NCBI RefSeq assembly: GCF_041080815.1
Contig: NZ_CP160205.1
Location: forward strand, 1,674,001 to 1,738,000
Reading direction: 5' to 3'
Origin: Mucilaginibacter yixingensis
GTDB taxonomy: Bacteria; Bacteroidota; Bacteroidia; Sphingobacteriales; Sphingobacteriaceae
Length of the DNA: 64,000 nucleotides
Shown: one piece after another, positions 51,718-60,183 of the stretch
Layout of the letters: every line of letters begins with the position of its first letter
Position numbering within the stretch: the stretch's first letter is position 1
Notes under the pieces: generated by a model
The model's database searches: none
The model's input: the letters and a program-made list of their open reading frames with translations, nothing else
Told to the model about the DNA's origin: nothing
Translations under genes and position numbers: made by a program

Positions 51718-52327
51718 TCAGCTCCATTTTTTCCAGCACATCCATAATAGAAGGGAAAGTGTTGGTTTTAATGGCATCCATGTGTTGCTTGTTAAACCAG
51801 CGCACTTCGGTAATTCCTTCCTCAATCTGGGGTTTTAGTCGGCCAACGCCTTTATACTTCATTTTATACCAGTAGGTCTTCTTTAGTACCACTTCGCCTT
51901 TTATAGTATAGGCATGATAGGTGTTAACGATGCGTTTACCACATTTACTGATGCTGATGCCACATTCTTCCTCTACCTCGCGCACGGCGCCTTCGCGTGC
52001 ACCTTCGCCTTTTTCGAGCTTGCCTTTGGGTAGATCCCATTTGTCATTACGATAAATGAACAGAAAATCGCCTTGTTCATTTTTTACCAATCCGCCCGCT
52101 GCTTTGATCAGCGTTATGCTGGCAATTACTTTTTTCAGGTACTTTTTAGCGTCATCGCACAAAATGTAAAAGTGTTTGTGCTTGGAGCGTTTGCTGATTT
52201 TTGCATAAAAAGTTTTAAGATCAAATCCCTCACTGTCAAGCTTCTGAAAAATTTCAGCGCGGTCCGGGATGGTCTCTGTGATCAAAACAACCTTTTCGTT
52301 GATATAAATTCTGTATTTTTGGGCCAT
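51692..52327 (-). CDS. NUDIX hydrolase
   Basis: The NUDIX box is intact: G-KLEKG-E-GAREGAV-REVEEECGI at about residues 113-135. An N-terminal domain of about 70 residues (MAQKYRIYINEKVVLITETI) precedes it and is found in related Bacteroidota proteins. Substrate unknown, probably a nucleoside diphosphate derivative. I choose the ATG 52325-52327 over one 3 codons upstream because it matches relatives; that ATG shares two bases with the divergent pyrE ATG. Confidence 0.85.
   Translation of the reverse strand: MAQKYRIYINEKVVLITETIPDRAEIFQKLDSEGFDLKTFYAKISKRSKHKHFYILCDDAKKYLKKVIASITLIKAAGGLVKNEQGDFLFIYRNDKWDLPKGKLEKGEGAREGAVREVEEECGISISKCGKRIVNTYHAYTIKGEVVLKKTYWYKMKYKGVGRLKPQIEEGITEVRWFNKQHMDAIKTNTFPSIMDVLEKMELIKDTVMPL
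52314..52321 (+). promoter_or_regulatory. Probable pyrE promoter -7 box inside the NUDIX gene
   Basis: TATTTTTG fits TAnnTTTG exactly. It ends 4 bases before the pyrE ATG, so the transcript would start at or next to the start codon (leaderless). No good TTTG box is seen 19-21 bases upstream (only TTTT at 17 bases). Confidence 0.5.
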
Positions 52328-52967
52328 GTTTAACAAAACTGAAACCGAGCAGAAGGTAGCAGAGTTTCTGCTGCAAATTAAAGCAATAAAACTACAACCT
52401 GCTAATCCTTTTACATGGGCATCAGGTTGGAAATCTCCAATTTATTGCGATAATCGTGTAACCCTTTCGCACCCGGGTATCCGTACCTACATCCGCCAGC
52501 GTTTGGTAGAAATGATTCAGGAAGAATTTGCAGGCGTGGGCTGTGTAGCCGGTGTTGCAACCGCAGGTATACCACAAGGTGTACTGGTAGCGCAAGAGCT
52601 GGGCTTACCGTTTGCCTATGTACGCTCAAAACCTAAAGAACACGGCACCGGCAGCATGATTGAAGGCGAGATTAAAGAAGGACAACGTGTTTTAGTGATT
52701 GAAGATCTGATCTCTACAGGTAAAAGCAGCTTACAAGCTGTAGAAGCCCTGCGCGAAGCCGGACACGAAGTTGTAGGTCTGGCCGCCATTTTTAGCTATG
52801 GCTTTGACGTAGCTGCCGAGAACTTTAAACAAGCTAAATGTCGTTTTGCAACCCTGTCAAATTACAGCGCGTTACTTAAAACAGCCGAAGAAGGTCAATA
52901 TATTTTACCTGACGACGTGGCACTGCTGCAGAAATGGCGCGAGAACCCTGCCGAGTGGGGAAAGTAG
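52326..52967 (+). CDS. pyrE: Orotate phosphoribosyltransferase
   Basis: PyrE joins orotate to PRPP to make OMP in pyrimidine synthesis. The 213 residues contain PFTWASGWKSPIYCDNR, GVATAGIPQGVLVAQEL, FAYVRSKPKEHG, and the PRPP loop RVLVIEDLISTGKSSLQA. The start is at the CATG shared with the divergent NUDIX gene. A terminator inside an inverted repeat follows the stop. Confidence 0.95.
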   Translation: MFNKTETEQKVAEFLLQIKAIKLQPANPFTWASGWKSPIYCDNRVTLSHPGIRTYIRQRLVEMIQEEFAGVGCVAGVATAGIPQGVLVAQELGLPFAYVRSKPKEHGTGSMIEGEIKEGQRVLVIEDLISTGKSSLQAVEALREAGHEVVGLAAIFSYGFDVAAENFKQAKCRFATLSNYSALLKTAEEGQYILPDDVALLQKWRENPAEWGK

Positions 52968-52987
52968 TTTGATTTCGGATATCCCTA

Positions 52988-53122
52988 TTTCGGATATCGG
53001 ATGTTCAATTTCGGATTTTAGAGTATCTATATAAATAAGATTTTAAAGCGATGGATAACCATCGCTTTTTTTGTGATATAAAATAGTAGCAAATCCGAAA
53101 TGGAACATCCGATATTCGAAAT
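52988..53122. repeat. Inverted repeat enclosing the pyrE terminator
   Basis: Arms of 32 bases at 52988-53019 and 53091-53122 (core TCGGATATCGGATGTTC) match at 30 positions. The 71-base loop contains the complete pyrE terminator. Shorter TTTCGGAT units also recur just outside the arms. Confidence 0.8.
53045..53072 (+). terminator. pyrE terminator
   Basis: AAAGCGATGG and CCATCGCTTT form a perfect 10-bp stem with a four-base loop and a T-run. Confidence 0.9.
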
Positions 53123-53141
53123 CAGAGCATTCGAAATAAAA

Positions 53142-53172
53142 AATCCGCCCCGGCGGATGCCGGGTGCGGATT
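53142..53172. terminator. GC-rich hairpin, possible terminator
   Basis: AATCCGC (53142-53148) can pair with GCGGATT (53166-53172), or ATCCGCC with GGCGGAT (53143-53158). No clear T-run on either strand except A-rich bases on the left, so it may act for minus-strand transcripts. Confidence 0.4.
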
Positions 53173-53254
53173 GCATTTATGTTCAATTAGTCCAACTTAT
53201 ATAAGATTAGGACACCGCGCAGCGTCATAACTATTATGACCTGATCAAGCTTAA

Positions 53255-53335
53255 TTAATAAGCTCTGCGATTGTCAGCTTTGCGCAAAACCAGCGCGGCG
53301 TTGATGACGATTAATCCCACAATTAAAGCTACCAT
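53255..53335 (-). CDS. Possible 26-residue single-helix membrane protein
   Basis: In the 420-base gap between pyrE and the ABC-F gene, an ORF on the minus strand reads MVALIVGLIVINAALVLRKA, then DNRRAY and TAA. It is one hydrophobic helix of about 16 residues followed by a basic tail, the standard layout of small inner-membrane proteins. It has no neighbour to assign a role. ORFs this short are common by chance, so only the composition supports it. Confidence 0.4.
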   Translation of the reverse strand: MVALIVGLIVINAALVLRKADNRRAY

Positions 53336-53587
53336 ACGATTAAGTTTTTATACGTTTAGTATGTATTATTCAAAAGCTGTTCCAAACGGTTTATAAAAGG
53401 CAATAACTGGTCTGTTATATTGATTTAACGCCCTTTTGAGTTCAAAAGTTTCATAATAATTAATGAATAACCGTTGTTTCGCACAACTTTTGGTTGAATG
53501 GTATCGCCGGGCTGTGGAAATAATGGTGTGGCATTTCCCCAATTTTCCCACCTGTAAATAAACCGGCATAAAGTGGGGAAATAAAGC

Positions 53588-53595
53588 TATTTTTG
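53588..53595 (+). promoter_or_regulatory. Probable promoter -7 box of the ABC-F gene
   Basis: TATTTTTG fits TAnnTTTG and ends 18 bases before the ATG at 53614. It argues against the TTG 7 codons upstream as start, since that codon (53593) lies inside the box. Confidence 0.5.
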
Positions 53596-53613
53596 CGCAA
53601 AATTAGAAGTGAG

Positions 53614-55242
53614 ATGATAACGGTATCGAATTTATCCCTGCGTTACGGCAAACGTACGCTGTTTGAAGAGGTTAACCTGAAATTTACCCAGGGTAACTGT
53701 TACGGCATTATTGGCGCGAACGGCGCGGGTAAATCAACCTTTTTAAAAATACTTTCGGGCGAGATTGATCCTTCAACCGGTTCGGTAGCCTTTACCCCGG
53801 GCGAGCGCATGGCGGTTTTGAAACAGAACCACTATGAGTTTGACGAGTTTCCGGTGATTGAAACTGTGATGATGGGCCACACCGAGTTATACAAGGTGAT
53901 GAAAGAGAAAGACGCCATCTACCTGAAAGAAGATTTTACCGATGCAGACGGCGAGCGCGCCGGCGAACTGGAAAACCTTTTTGCCGAGATGGACGGCTGG
54001 AATGCCGAGAGCAACGCTGCAACCTTATTGAGCAATCTGGGTATTAAAGAGGCCCTGCACTATAAACAGCTGAACGAGCTTGATGGTAACGAGAAAGTAC
54101 GTGTGTTATTGGCGCAGGCTTTGTTTGGTAAACCAGATATCCTGCTGCTGGATGAGCCTACCAACGATTTGGACATTCATACCATTAGCTGGCTGGAAGA
54201 TTTTCTGGCAGGTTATGAGGCTATTGTTCTGGTGGTATCGCACGACCGTCACTTCCTTGACGCCGTTTGTACCCACGTGGTAGATATTGACTTTGCTAAG
54301 ATGACCATCTACTCTGGTAACTATACTTTCTGGTACCAGTCGAGCCAGCTGGCTTTAAAACAGCGAGCTGACCAGAACAAGAAACTGGAAGATAAGGTGA
54401 AAGAGTTGCAGGAGTTCATCAGCCGCTTTAGTGCCAACGCTTCTAAATCTAAACAGGCTACCAGCCGTAAGAAAGCGCTGGATAAAATTAATCTGGAAGA
54501 GATCAAGCCATCAAACCGTAAGTATCCGGCTATTATGTTCAACCAGCAATCGCGTGAGGCAGGCGACCAGATCCTGCAGATTGAGGGCCTGGGCAAAACG
54601 CTTAACGGCGAGGTGCTGTTTGAAGATATTAACCTGCATGTAAATAAAGGCGATAACATTGCCGTGCTGTCTAACAACAGCTTGGCTACTGCTGCCTTCT
54701 ATGATATCCTGACCGGCAGAGATACCGACTATCGTGGTAGCTTTAAATGGGGTGTAACCGTTAACCTGGCCGATATCCCTAATGATAACTCTGAGTATTT
54801 TAAAGGCAAAGACCTGAACCTGATTGACTGGCTGCGCGAGTACTCGCAAGGTGAGAAGGATGATCAGTTTATCCGTGGTTTCCTGGGCCGGATGTTGTTC
54901 AGTGGTGAGGAAGTGTTGAAGAAATCTACCGTGCTGTCAGGTGGCGAGAAAATGCGTTGTATGTTTAGCCGTATGATGCTGCAACAAGCCAATGTGCTGC
55001 TGTTTGATGAGCCAACCAACCACCTGGACCTGGAATCAATCACCGCGCTGAACAATGGTATGAAAGACTTTAAAGGAACCATGCTGTTCACCTCACGAGA
55101 TCATGAGCTGACATCAACCGTGGCTACCCGCATTATTGAACTTACCCCAGGCGGCATCGTTGATAAACTGATGACATATGACGAGTACATTGATAGCGAT
55201 GTAGTGCAAAAACAACGTGAGTCTTTGTATGCTAACGCATAA
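53614..55242 (+). CDS. ABC-F family ATPase
   Basis: The 542-residue protein has two ABC domains without membrane segments, joined by a basic helical linker (about 240-300), as in ABC-F translation factors that act on ribosomes. The first domain is complete: Walker A GANGAGKST, signature LDGNEKVRV, Walker B ILLLDEPTNDLDI, H-loop VSHDRHFLD. The second has signature LSGGEKMRC and Walker B LLFDEPTNHLDL but its Walker A is changed to LSNNSLATAAF, with no GKS/T, and its H-loop reads SRDHE. So ATP use at that site should be altered. YbiT/Uup-like by length. Confidence 0.88.
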   Translation: MITVSNLSLRYGKRTLFEEVNLKFTQGNCYGIIGANGAGKSTFLKILSGEIDPSTGSVAFTPGERMAVLKQNHYEFDEFPVIETVMMGHTELYKVMKEKDAIYLKEDFTDADGERAGELENLFAEMDGWNAESNAATLLSNLGIKEALHYKQLNELDGNEKVRVLLAQALFGKPDILLLDEPTNDLDIHTISWLEDFLAGYEAIVLVVSHDRHFLDAVCTHVVDIDFAKMTIYSGNYTFWYQSSQLALKQRADQNKKLEDKVKELQEFISRFSANASKSKQATSRKKALDKINLEEIKPSNRKYPAIMFNQQSREAGDQILQIEGLGKTLNGEVLFEDINLHVNKGDNIAVLSNNSLATAAFYDILTGRDTDYRGSFKWGVTVNLADIPNDNSEYFKGKDLNLIDWLREYSQGEKDDQFIRGFLGRMLFSGEEVLKKSTVLSGGEKMRCMFSRMMLQQANVLLFDEPTNHLDLESITALNNGMKDFKGTMLFTSRDHELTSTVATRIIELTPGGIVDKLMTYDEYIDSDVVQKQRESLYANA

Positions 55243-55268
55243 TAGAGTTTAGCAATAGATAAAACAAT

Positions 55269-55296
55269 GAAGCCGGGTTAGCCCGGCTTTCTTGTT
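55269..55296. terminator. Terminator after the ABC-F gene
   Basis: AAGCCGGG (55270-55277) and CCCGGCTT (55282-55289) form an 8-bp stem with a four-base loop, followed by TCTTG. The gene beyond is convergent, so it may serve both. Confidence 0.75.
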
Positions 55297-55322
55297 GTTA
55301 GTCTATTCTATAAAGTGAGAAG

Positions 55323-57311
55323 CTAAAATAGGCTGGCTTGATCTACTGCCCCGCTAATTTCCTGCTCATAAGCCCGTACAAGGGTAAGCATGGCCGCGCC
55401 GTAACGATTAGCTTTTTCCGGACCGATGCCTTTTACCCCACTGATGGCTTTGAGCGTTGTCGGGAGCTTGGCTGCTACGGCTGCCAGTGTTTGGTCTGAA
55501 AAAAGCATACTGCTTAATACTTGCTCGCTTTGTGCAGTTTGGTCTCGCCATTGCAGCAGGCGCTCGTAAAGTTCCTCGTTCGGTTTGGCGTTGAGGGTTT
55601 TTAAGTAGGAGTGACTCAGTATCGCTTTTTGTCCGCGGATAAGATCGAGATAACTTTCAGTTGTAAATGATTGGGAGCTGAATCCTTCTAATAGTTTTAA
55701 GCGGGTCATTATCCAACGCAACAGTTCATCAGCTTTGCCAGCCAGTTCTTTTGATGAGCCCACCACGGCGGTCAGTTGCTGGTGTAGGCTGGTTGCTGCG
55801 GTTTCTAACTTCTCTCTAAAATAGATGGCTGCTTTTTGGACGCGGTCATCCGGATAGGTAGCCAATTGCCGGCTTAGTTTTTCGGCTACAGTAAAAACTT
55901 CTCCTTCTAGCCCAGGCAATAGTTGGTTAAATCTTTTTATCCGTTCGCGCAGTCCGGTAAAATTAAATAGTTCTGAAAGCAGAAACAGCCGATAAGCTTC
56001 CTGATGCTGCCGCAGGGTTTCCTGATCTGGTTTTTTCAATTCGGCTTCCCTGTTAAAGCGGGTTACGGCAGGGTCGGAAATTACATTGTGGGCGCTTACC
56101 GGGTTGCGTAGTACCAAACCTTCCAGTGATCGGCAACGGCTCAGGGCCACATAGGCCTGCCCGTGGGTAAAAGCTTCGCTTACGTCGATGATAGCCCGGT
56201 CAAAGGTTAGTCCCTGGCTTTTGTGGATGGTAATGGCCCAGGCCAGTTTCAGGGGGATCTGCGCAAAGCTACCGGCGTTTTGTTCGCCAATGGTGTCGCC
56301 ATCCAGCTTGTATTTAACATTGGTCCACTCTAGGGCCTCTACGGCAATATCCCGGCCATCAGGTGTAGCCACATGCACGCGGTCGGCCTCCAGACGGGTT
56401 ACGGTGCCTATCTTGCCATTATAGTAACGCTTCTCGGGCGAGCTATCGTTCTTTACAAACATCACCTGCGCGCCAACTTTTAGTTTTAAACTGATTTCGG
56501 TAGGATAGGCGTCCGCCGGAAATTCACCGCGAATAGTGGCCCGGTATTCAGTGTCGGTGCCCTGCAACGCTTCCAATCTTTCAGCATTCAATTGTTGGGC
56601 AATGCGGTTGTGGGTGGTAAGGGTAATGTATGGATCGGCCTGATCGGGCACAAAATCTTTTATATAACGTTCATTAAGCAAGCGCAGACCATCGGCTGAT
56701 AATTGTTGCTCGCGCATCTCATTCAAAATCTGCACAAAAGCCTGATCTGTCTGACGATAAACTTTATCCAGTTCGATACGCACGTAAGGCGTGCGCTGCA
56801 AAACCAGGCTGCTGAAGAAGTAAGGGGTAGCATAATAGGGACGAAGCAATCCCCATTCTTCCTCGCGCACGATGGGACTCAACTGGGCCAGATCGCCAAT
56901 TAACAATAACTGAATACCGCCAAATGCGTGTGTATTGCCACGGATGTTACGCAGAATGAGATCGATCTGATCCAGCACATCCGGTCGCACCATGCTGATC
57001 TCGTCAATGATTAACAGCTCGAGACTTTGCAATAGCTCGCGCTTTTCTGCATTATAGCTAACTTCGGGTCGGTCAGGTGTTTCCGGCAATAAGGGGCCGA
57101 AGGGCAATTGGAAAAGCGAGTGGATAGTCATCCCCCCGGCGTTGATGGCAGCTACGCCCGTTGGCGCCACAATAGCCAGTTTCTTTTTTGAGTTTTGGCG
57201 CACGGCCCGCAAAAAAGTAGTCTTGCCGGTGCCGGCCTTGCCGGTTAGGAAAATCAGTGTGTTGGTTGTATCTGCGTAGGCCTGTGCCAGCTCCAATAAA
57301 GGGTTGTCCAT
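55323..57311 (-). CDS. Pif1-like helicase with C-terminal HRDC domain
   Basis: Residues 1-420 are an SF1B helicase of Pif1 type: Walker A LTGKAGTGKTTFL, VAPTGVAAINAGGMTIHS, Walker B LLIIDEISMVR, LLLIGDLAQLSP, and the C-terminal IHKSQGLTFDRAIID and YVALSRCRSLEGLVL. Residues about 585-650 are an HRDC domain (LYERLLQWRD...SDQTLAAVAAKLPTTLKAISGVKGIGPEKANRYGAAML), a nucleic-acid-binding module also found in RecQ. The middle 430-580 is helical and unassigned. Probably unwinds G-quadruplex or forked DNA. Confidence 0.88.
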   Translation of the reverse strand: MDNPLLELAQAYADTTNTLIFLTGKAGTGKTTFLRAVRQNSKKKLAIVAPTGVAAINAGGMTIHSLFQLPFGPLLPETPDRPEVSYNAEKRELLQSLELLIIDEISMVRPDVLDQIDLILRNIRGNTHAFGGIQLLLIGDLAQLSPIVREEEWGLLRPYYATPYFFSSLVLQRTPYVRIELDKVYRQTDQAFVQILNEMREQQLSADGLRLLNERYIKDFVPDQADPYITLTTHNRIAQQLNAERLEALQGTDTEYRATIRGEFPADAYPTEISLKLKVGAQVMFVKNDSSPEKRYYNGKIGTVTRLEADRVHVATPDGRDIAVEALEWTNVKYKLDGDTIGEQNAGSFAQIPLKLAWAITIHKSQGLTFDRAIIDVSEAFTHGQAYVALSRCRSLEGLVLRNPVSAHNVISDPAVTRFNREAELKKPDQETLRQHQEAYRLFLLSELFNFTGLRERIKRFNQLLPGLEGEVFTVAEKLSRQLATYPDDRVQKAAIYFREKLETAATSLHQQLTAVVGSSKELAGKADELLRWIMTRLKLLEGFSSQSFTTESYLDLIRGQKAILSHSYLKTLNAKPNEELYERLLQWRDQTAQSEQVLSSMLFSDQTLAAVAAKLPTTLKAISGVKGIGPEKANRYGAAMLTLVRAYEQEISGAVDQASLF

Positions 57312-57384
57312 TTCTAGGGCTAATATACCGCTAAAAATATTAGTAGGTGAATTGGGGGTGAGTATTATTCAACACTTTATTATA

Positions 57385-57486
57385 CCACGTCATTGCGAGG
57401 AACGAAGCAATCTCTGTACATGCAAAGCGGATATGCGTGTCAGACTGTCCTTCGCAGAGATTGCTTCGTTCCTCGCAATGACGTGG
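57385..57486. repeat. Palindromic repeat family A, copy 5
   Basis: A perfect 32-bp inverted repeat (57385-57416 with 57455-57486) starting CCACGTCATTGCGAGGAACG encloses 38 unrelated bases. Its arms are identical to those of copy 1. Confidence 0.9.
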
Positions 57487-57516
57487 TGGTTGATCAAGTT
57501 AATTAGTGCTACCTGC

Positions 57517-59127
57517 TTATTTCTTCTTACTATCGCGCACGTACCTGATCAGCGCATTCATGTTGCGGATGTATTGAATGGTAGAGATATACTCCTGATC
57601 GGTAGAATCACGATAGGGCGAAGTATCGGTTTTATCGCCTACGTGGTCGGTAGCATACTTGGTTGTTTCTTCCTGATTGGTACCGTCGCCAATGTATGGG
57701 TTGCTGGTAGGTACGTGTTTAACCAACCAGCGGCCCTTGCTGTCTAAACCACTGATGATCTGTTTCGCTTCGGCTTCGCCTACCGGATTTTTGGCTGCAT
57801 CGCGGTTCAGGTCATAGTAGTGCTGCGGTGTAGCATCATGCTCAAATTTTGCGGGCTTAATGGGCGAGTCTTTGGTAACTTCAGCAACACTCATGGCGCT
57901 GAGGCGTGCATACTCGTCTTTTAATTTCTTGATATCTACAATGGTCTTGCCGCGGTAATGCCCCAGGGTGTTCTGGTCGTTGGTATCAACATAGTACTTA
58001 CCATAAATCACGTTTGATCCTTTGCGGTGTACGTAGATAGGCTGATTGGTTTTTACGTCAACAAACGTAGAGTGGGTAAAAAAGCCGTTCTGGGTTTTGT
58101 CTGCCGGTAGTTTGGTTTTTTCCAGCCAGGCAATTGCATTGGGCACCTGGTTTAAGAACCGACGATCGCCGGTGTACTGATAGAATTTTAACAGCAGCAT
58201 GGCATTGCCATAGGTGTATTTAGGCAGGTAAGCGTCGGGCTCGTAGGTGCGGGCACCCATCACCTCCAGCTTATCATTGTATTGCTGGCCCCATGCACCA
58301 TCGCCACTTTGAGAGAGCAGATAGAAATTCATACCACGGGTAATCGGGTCAAGCAATCGTTCTTCGCCCAGGGTTTGGTAGCACTGGATCAGGAAGTTGG
58401 TGTTCTCCCAGATCACGTCGTCGTTAAAGGTATAGAACGAAGTATAATCAGGGTGACCAGATTTATTGAAATCATACCTGAGCGGGTAGCGTTGTGGCCA
58501 GGCGCCAATAGGGTATTGGCTCTTCAACATAAAGTTAATGGCTTTATCCAGCGCCGGGCGGTATTTCGGGTCGAGTTTTTCCAGGTACATCCGGAGCAGG
58601 AAACGCGCCGCGTCTGATGATACATCATCATCATAAGTATCGTTACCATAATAGTGCTGAAATTCCTCCAACCGCCAGCCGTTCTTGCCGATGGTGTTGT
58701 ACCAGGTTTTTAGTGATTGATCGCCTGCAAAGTCAATCATGTAGTTCCAGCCGCCTTCGTTACTCTGGCCCCATATTAGTGCCGTGGCTGCTTTTTCTGC
58801 CGCCTGGTAATAATACTCGTTGCCGGTGGCTCTATAAGCGTCCAGCAGCATGTGGCCTACGCTCACGGTACCGCCGTCCTGTATCCAGACCATGGTTTTG
58901 TAAGCCTCCATTTCGCCCCAGCGGCGAGAGAGATCGGGCAGGTAATACCACACATAGCCACCGTTGGTGCTCACATTTTCAACCATAAATTTGGTGGCGT
59001 TAAGCATCGTTTGCTCGGCCTGTTGCTCCGTTTTGGTTTGCGCAAAAGTTTGTGTGGAAAGGAATGTCAGGGTCAGGCCAACAAATGCCGGCTTAACCAT
59101 ACGGGTGATGGATAAATACTTAGACAT
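57517..59127 (-). CDS. Secreted pectate-lyase-like protein (PL10 type)
   Basis: A signal peptide (FVGLTLTFLSTQTFAQ) leads a 536-residue helical protein. Blocks such as ATALIWGQSNEGGWNYMIDF, DDDVSSDAARFLLRMY, LKSQYPIGAWPQRYP and YTFNDDVIWENTNFL follow the pectic acid lyase (PL10) pattern of alpha/alpha-toroid repeats. The catalytic Arg of PL10 cannot be placed by eye, so activity on pectin is not certain. It is next to GH26-type genes in a probable polysaccharide locus. Confidence 0.6.
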   Translation of the reverse strand: MSKYLSITRMVKPAFVGLTLTFLSTQTFAQTKTEQQAEQTMLNATKFMVENVSTNGGYVWYYLPDLSRRWGEMEAYKTMVWIQDGGTVSVGHMLLDAYRATGNEYYYQAAEKAATALIWGQSNEGGWNYMIDFAGDQSLKTWYNTIGKNGWRLEEFQHYYGNDTYDDDVSSDAARFLLRMYLEKLDPKYRPALDKAINFMLKSQYPIGAWPQRYPLRYDFNKSGHPDYTSFYTFNDDVIWENTNFLIQCYQTLGEERLLDPITRGMNFYLLSQSGDGAWGQQYNDKLEVMGARTYEPDAYLPKYTYGNAMLLLKFYQYTGDRRFLNQVPNAIAWLEKTKLPADKTQNGFFTHSTFVDVKTNQPIYVHRKGSNVIYGKYYVDTNDQNTLGHYRGKTIVDIKKLKDEYARLSAMSVAEVTKDSPIKPAKFEHDATPQHYYDLNRDAAKNPVGEAEAKQIISGLDSKGRWLVKHVPTSNPYIGDGTNQEETTKYATDHVGDKTDTSPYRDSTDQEYISTIQYIRNMNALIRYVRDSKKK

Positions 59128-59329
59128 AGGGGTACAATTGGTATAAGTTTGGACAAGTTTATTCCTGGTTTTCCGGCCAAACCATTCGTAAGAAAAACAG
59201 GATGTTATAATTGGTAATCGATTGTATAACCAAATTTAATCTATTCAATGAGAAATGAAAGGGCAGGGATGAATAGCAATATAAATGTTACCAAAAGGAA
59301 GTGATTAAGATATAACCCAGCGCCGGCAG

Positions 59330-60022
59330 CTACTCCTTTACCTTCTGCAAAGCTTCAGCACTTAATACCTCATGATGAAAGCGGATCTCGCTAATCTGTC
59401 CTTTAAACCAGTTAACCTTGTTCAGACGCACGCCGAGGGCAACTTGTGCGCTGGCATCCATAGTAGGGAAATTGGAAATACCTGTTTTTTCTTTTACGCC
59501 GTTTACGTAGCTGGTCATGTTTTGGCCATCAAAAACCATCGCTACCCAGTACCAGCGGTCGGCGGGGTGTTGCAGGGTAGAGTCAATCAGGGTTAAGCCT
59601 TTATCAGTAGTTTTGCCGTTTCTTAAAAACGTATCCATGTACCACATTTTTTGAGGAGTAAGCCTGATTTCAAACGTGCCGCGGTTGTTGTCTTTATCCT
59701 GAAAATGGACGAAACGTGGTTGTACAGGGCCATCGCCGTCGGGCCTAAACAATACTTCAATAGTAAACTTGCTCCAGCCTTCAATAGGGAAGTGGGGCAG
59801 TACCAAACCGTCGTTCGCCCCGTTGAACGCAATGGCGGTATGACCATCTTTATGGGTTACTTCCGGTTTGCCGAGTACCTCAGTCTGGGCGTTGCCAATC
59901 TGATTGATGTTATTAAGTTTCCAAACAACGTCTTGGGCGCTAGCCTTGTTTATTTTAAAAAACAACATCGCGGCCATACCGGCAAGACCCAAAGCTATAG
60001 GCTTACAATTAAAACGGAACAT
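59330..60022 (-). CDS. Secreted LamG-like (concanavalin-fold) protein
   Basis: I start at ATG 60020-60022, which gives a signal peptide (LALGLAGMAAMLFF-type, ending KASAQ); the frame is open 18 codons further upstream without a signal. The mature part is a jelly-roll LamG domain: AIAFNGANDGLVLPHFPIEGWSKFTIEVLFRP, WVAMVFDGQNMTSYVNGVKE, KGQISEIRFHHEVLS. Such domains bind carbohydrates or proteins. It lies downstream of the GH26 genes beyond a terminator. Confidence 0.75.
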   Translation of the reverse strand: MFRFNCKPIALGLAGMAAMLFFKINKASAQDVVWKLNNINQIGNAQTEVLGKPEVTHKDGHTAIAFNGANDGLVLPHFPIEGWSKFTIEVLFRPDGDGPVQPRFVHFQDKDNNRGTFEIRLTPQKMWYMDTFLRNGKTTDKGLTLIDSTLQHPADRWYWVAMVFDGQNMTSYVNGVKEKTGISNFPTMDASAQVALGVRLNKVNWFKGQISEIRFHHEVLSAEALQKVKE

Positions 60023-60124
60023 AAAGCAGATAATTGGTTTATTAGTTTTTATGAGGTAAAATGTTGGACCCCTCACATCCTAAAACTACTATTTATTTGA
60101 TTAATAATAAACTACGCGAAAAAT

Positions 60125-60164
60125 AAAAAGGGACAAACCGATGATCTTCGATTTGTCCCTTTTT
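60125..60164 (-). terminator. Terminator after the tandem GH26 gene
   Basis: AAAAAGGGACAAA and TTTGTCCCTTTTT form a 13-bp stem with A/T-rich ends. It lies 20 bases from the stop of the minus-strand gene. Confidence 0.9.
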
Positions 60165-60183
60165 CAATATCATATTGTTGGAT

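Noticed and set aside
53366..53569. Open frame of 67 codons on the minus strand between pyrE and the ABC-F gene
   Set aside because: No recognisable domain or signal, composition unlike neighbouring proteins, and it covers the region upstream of the ABC-F promoter; probably chance.
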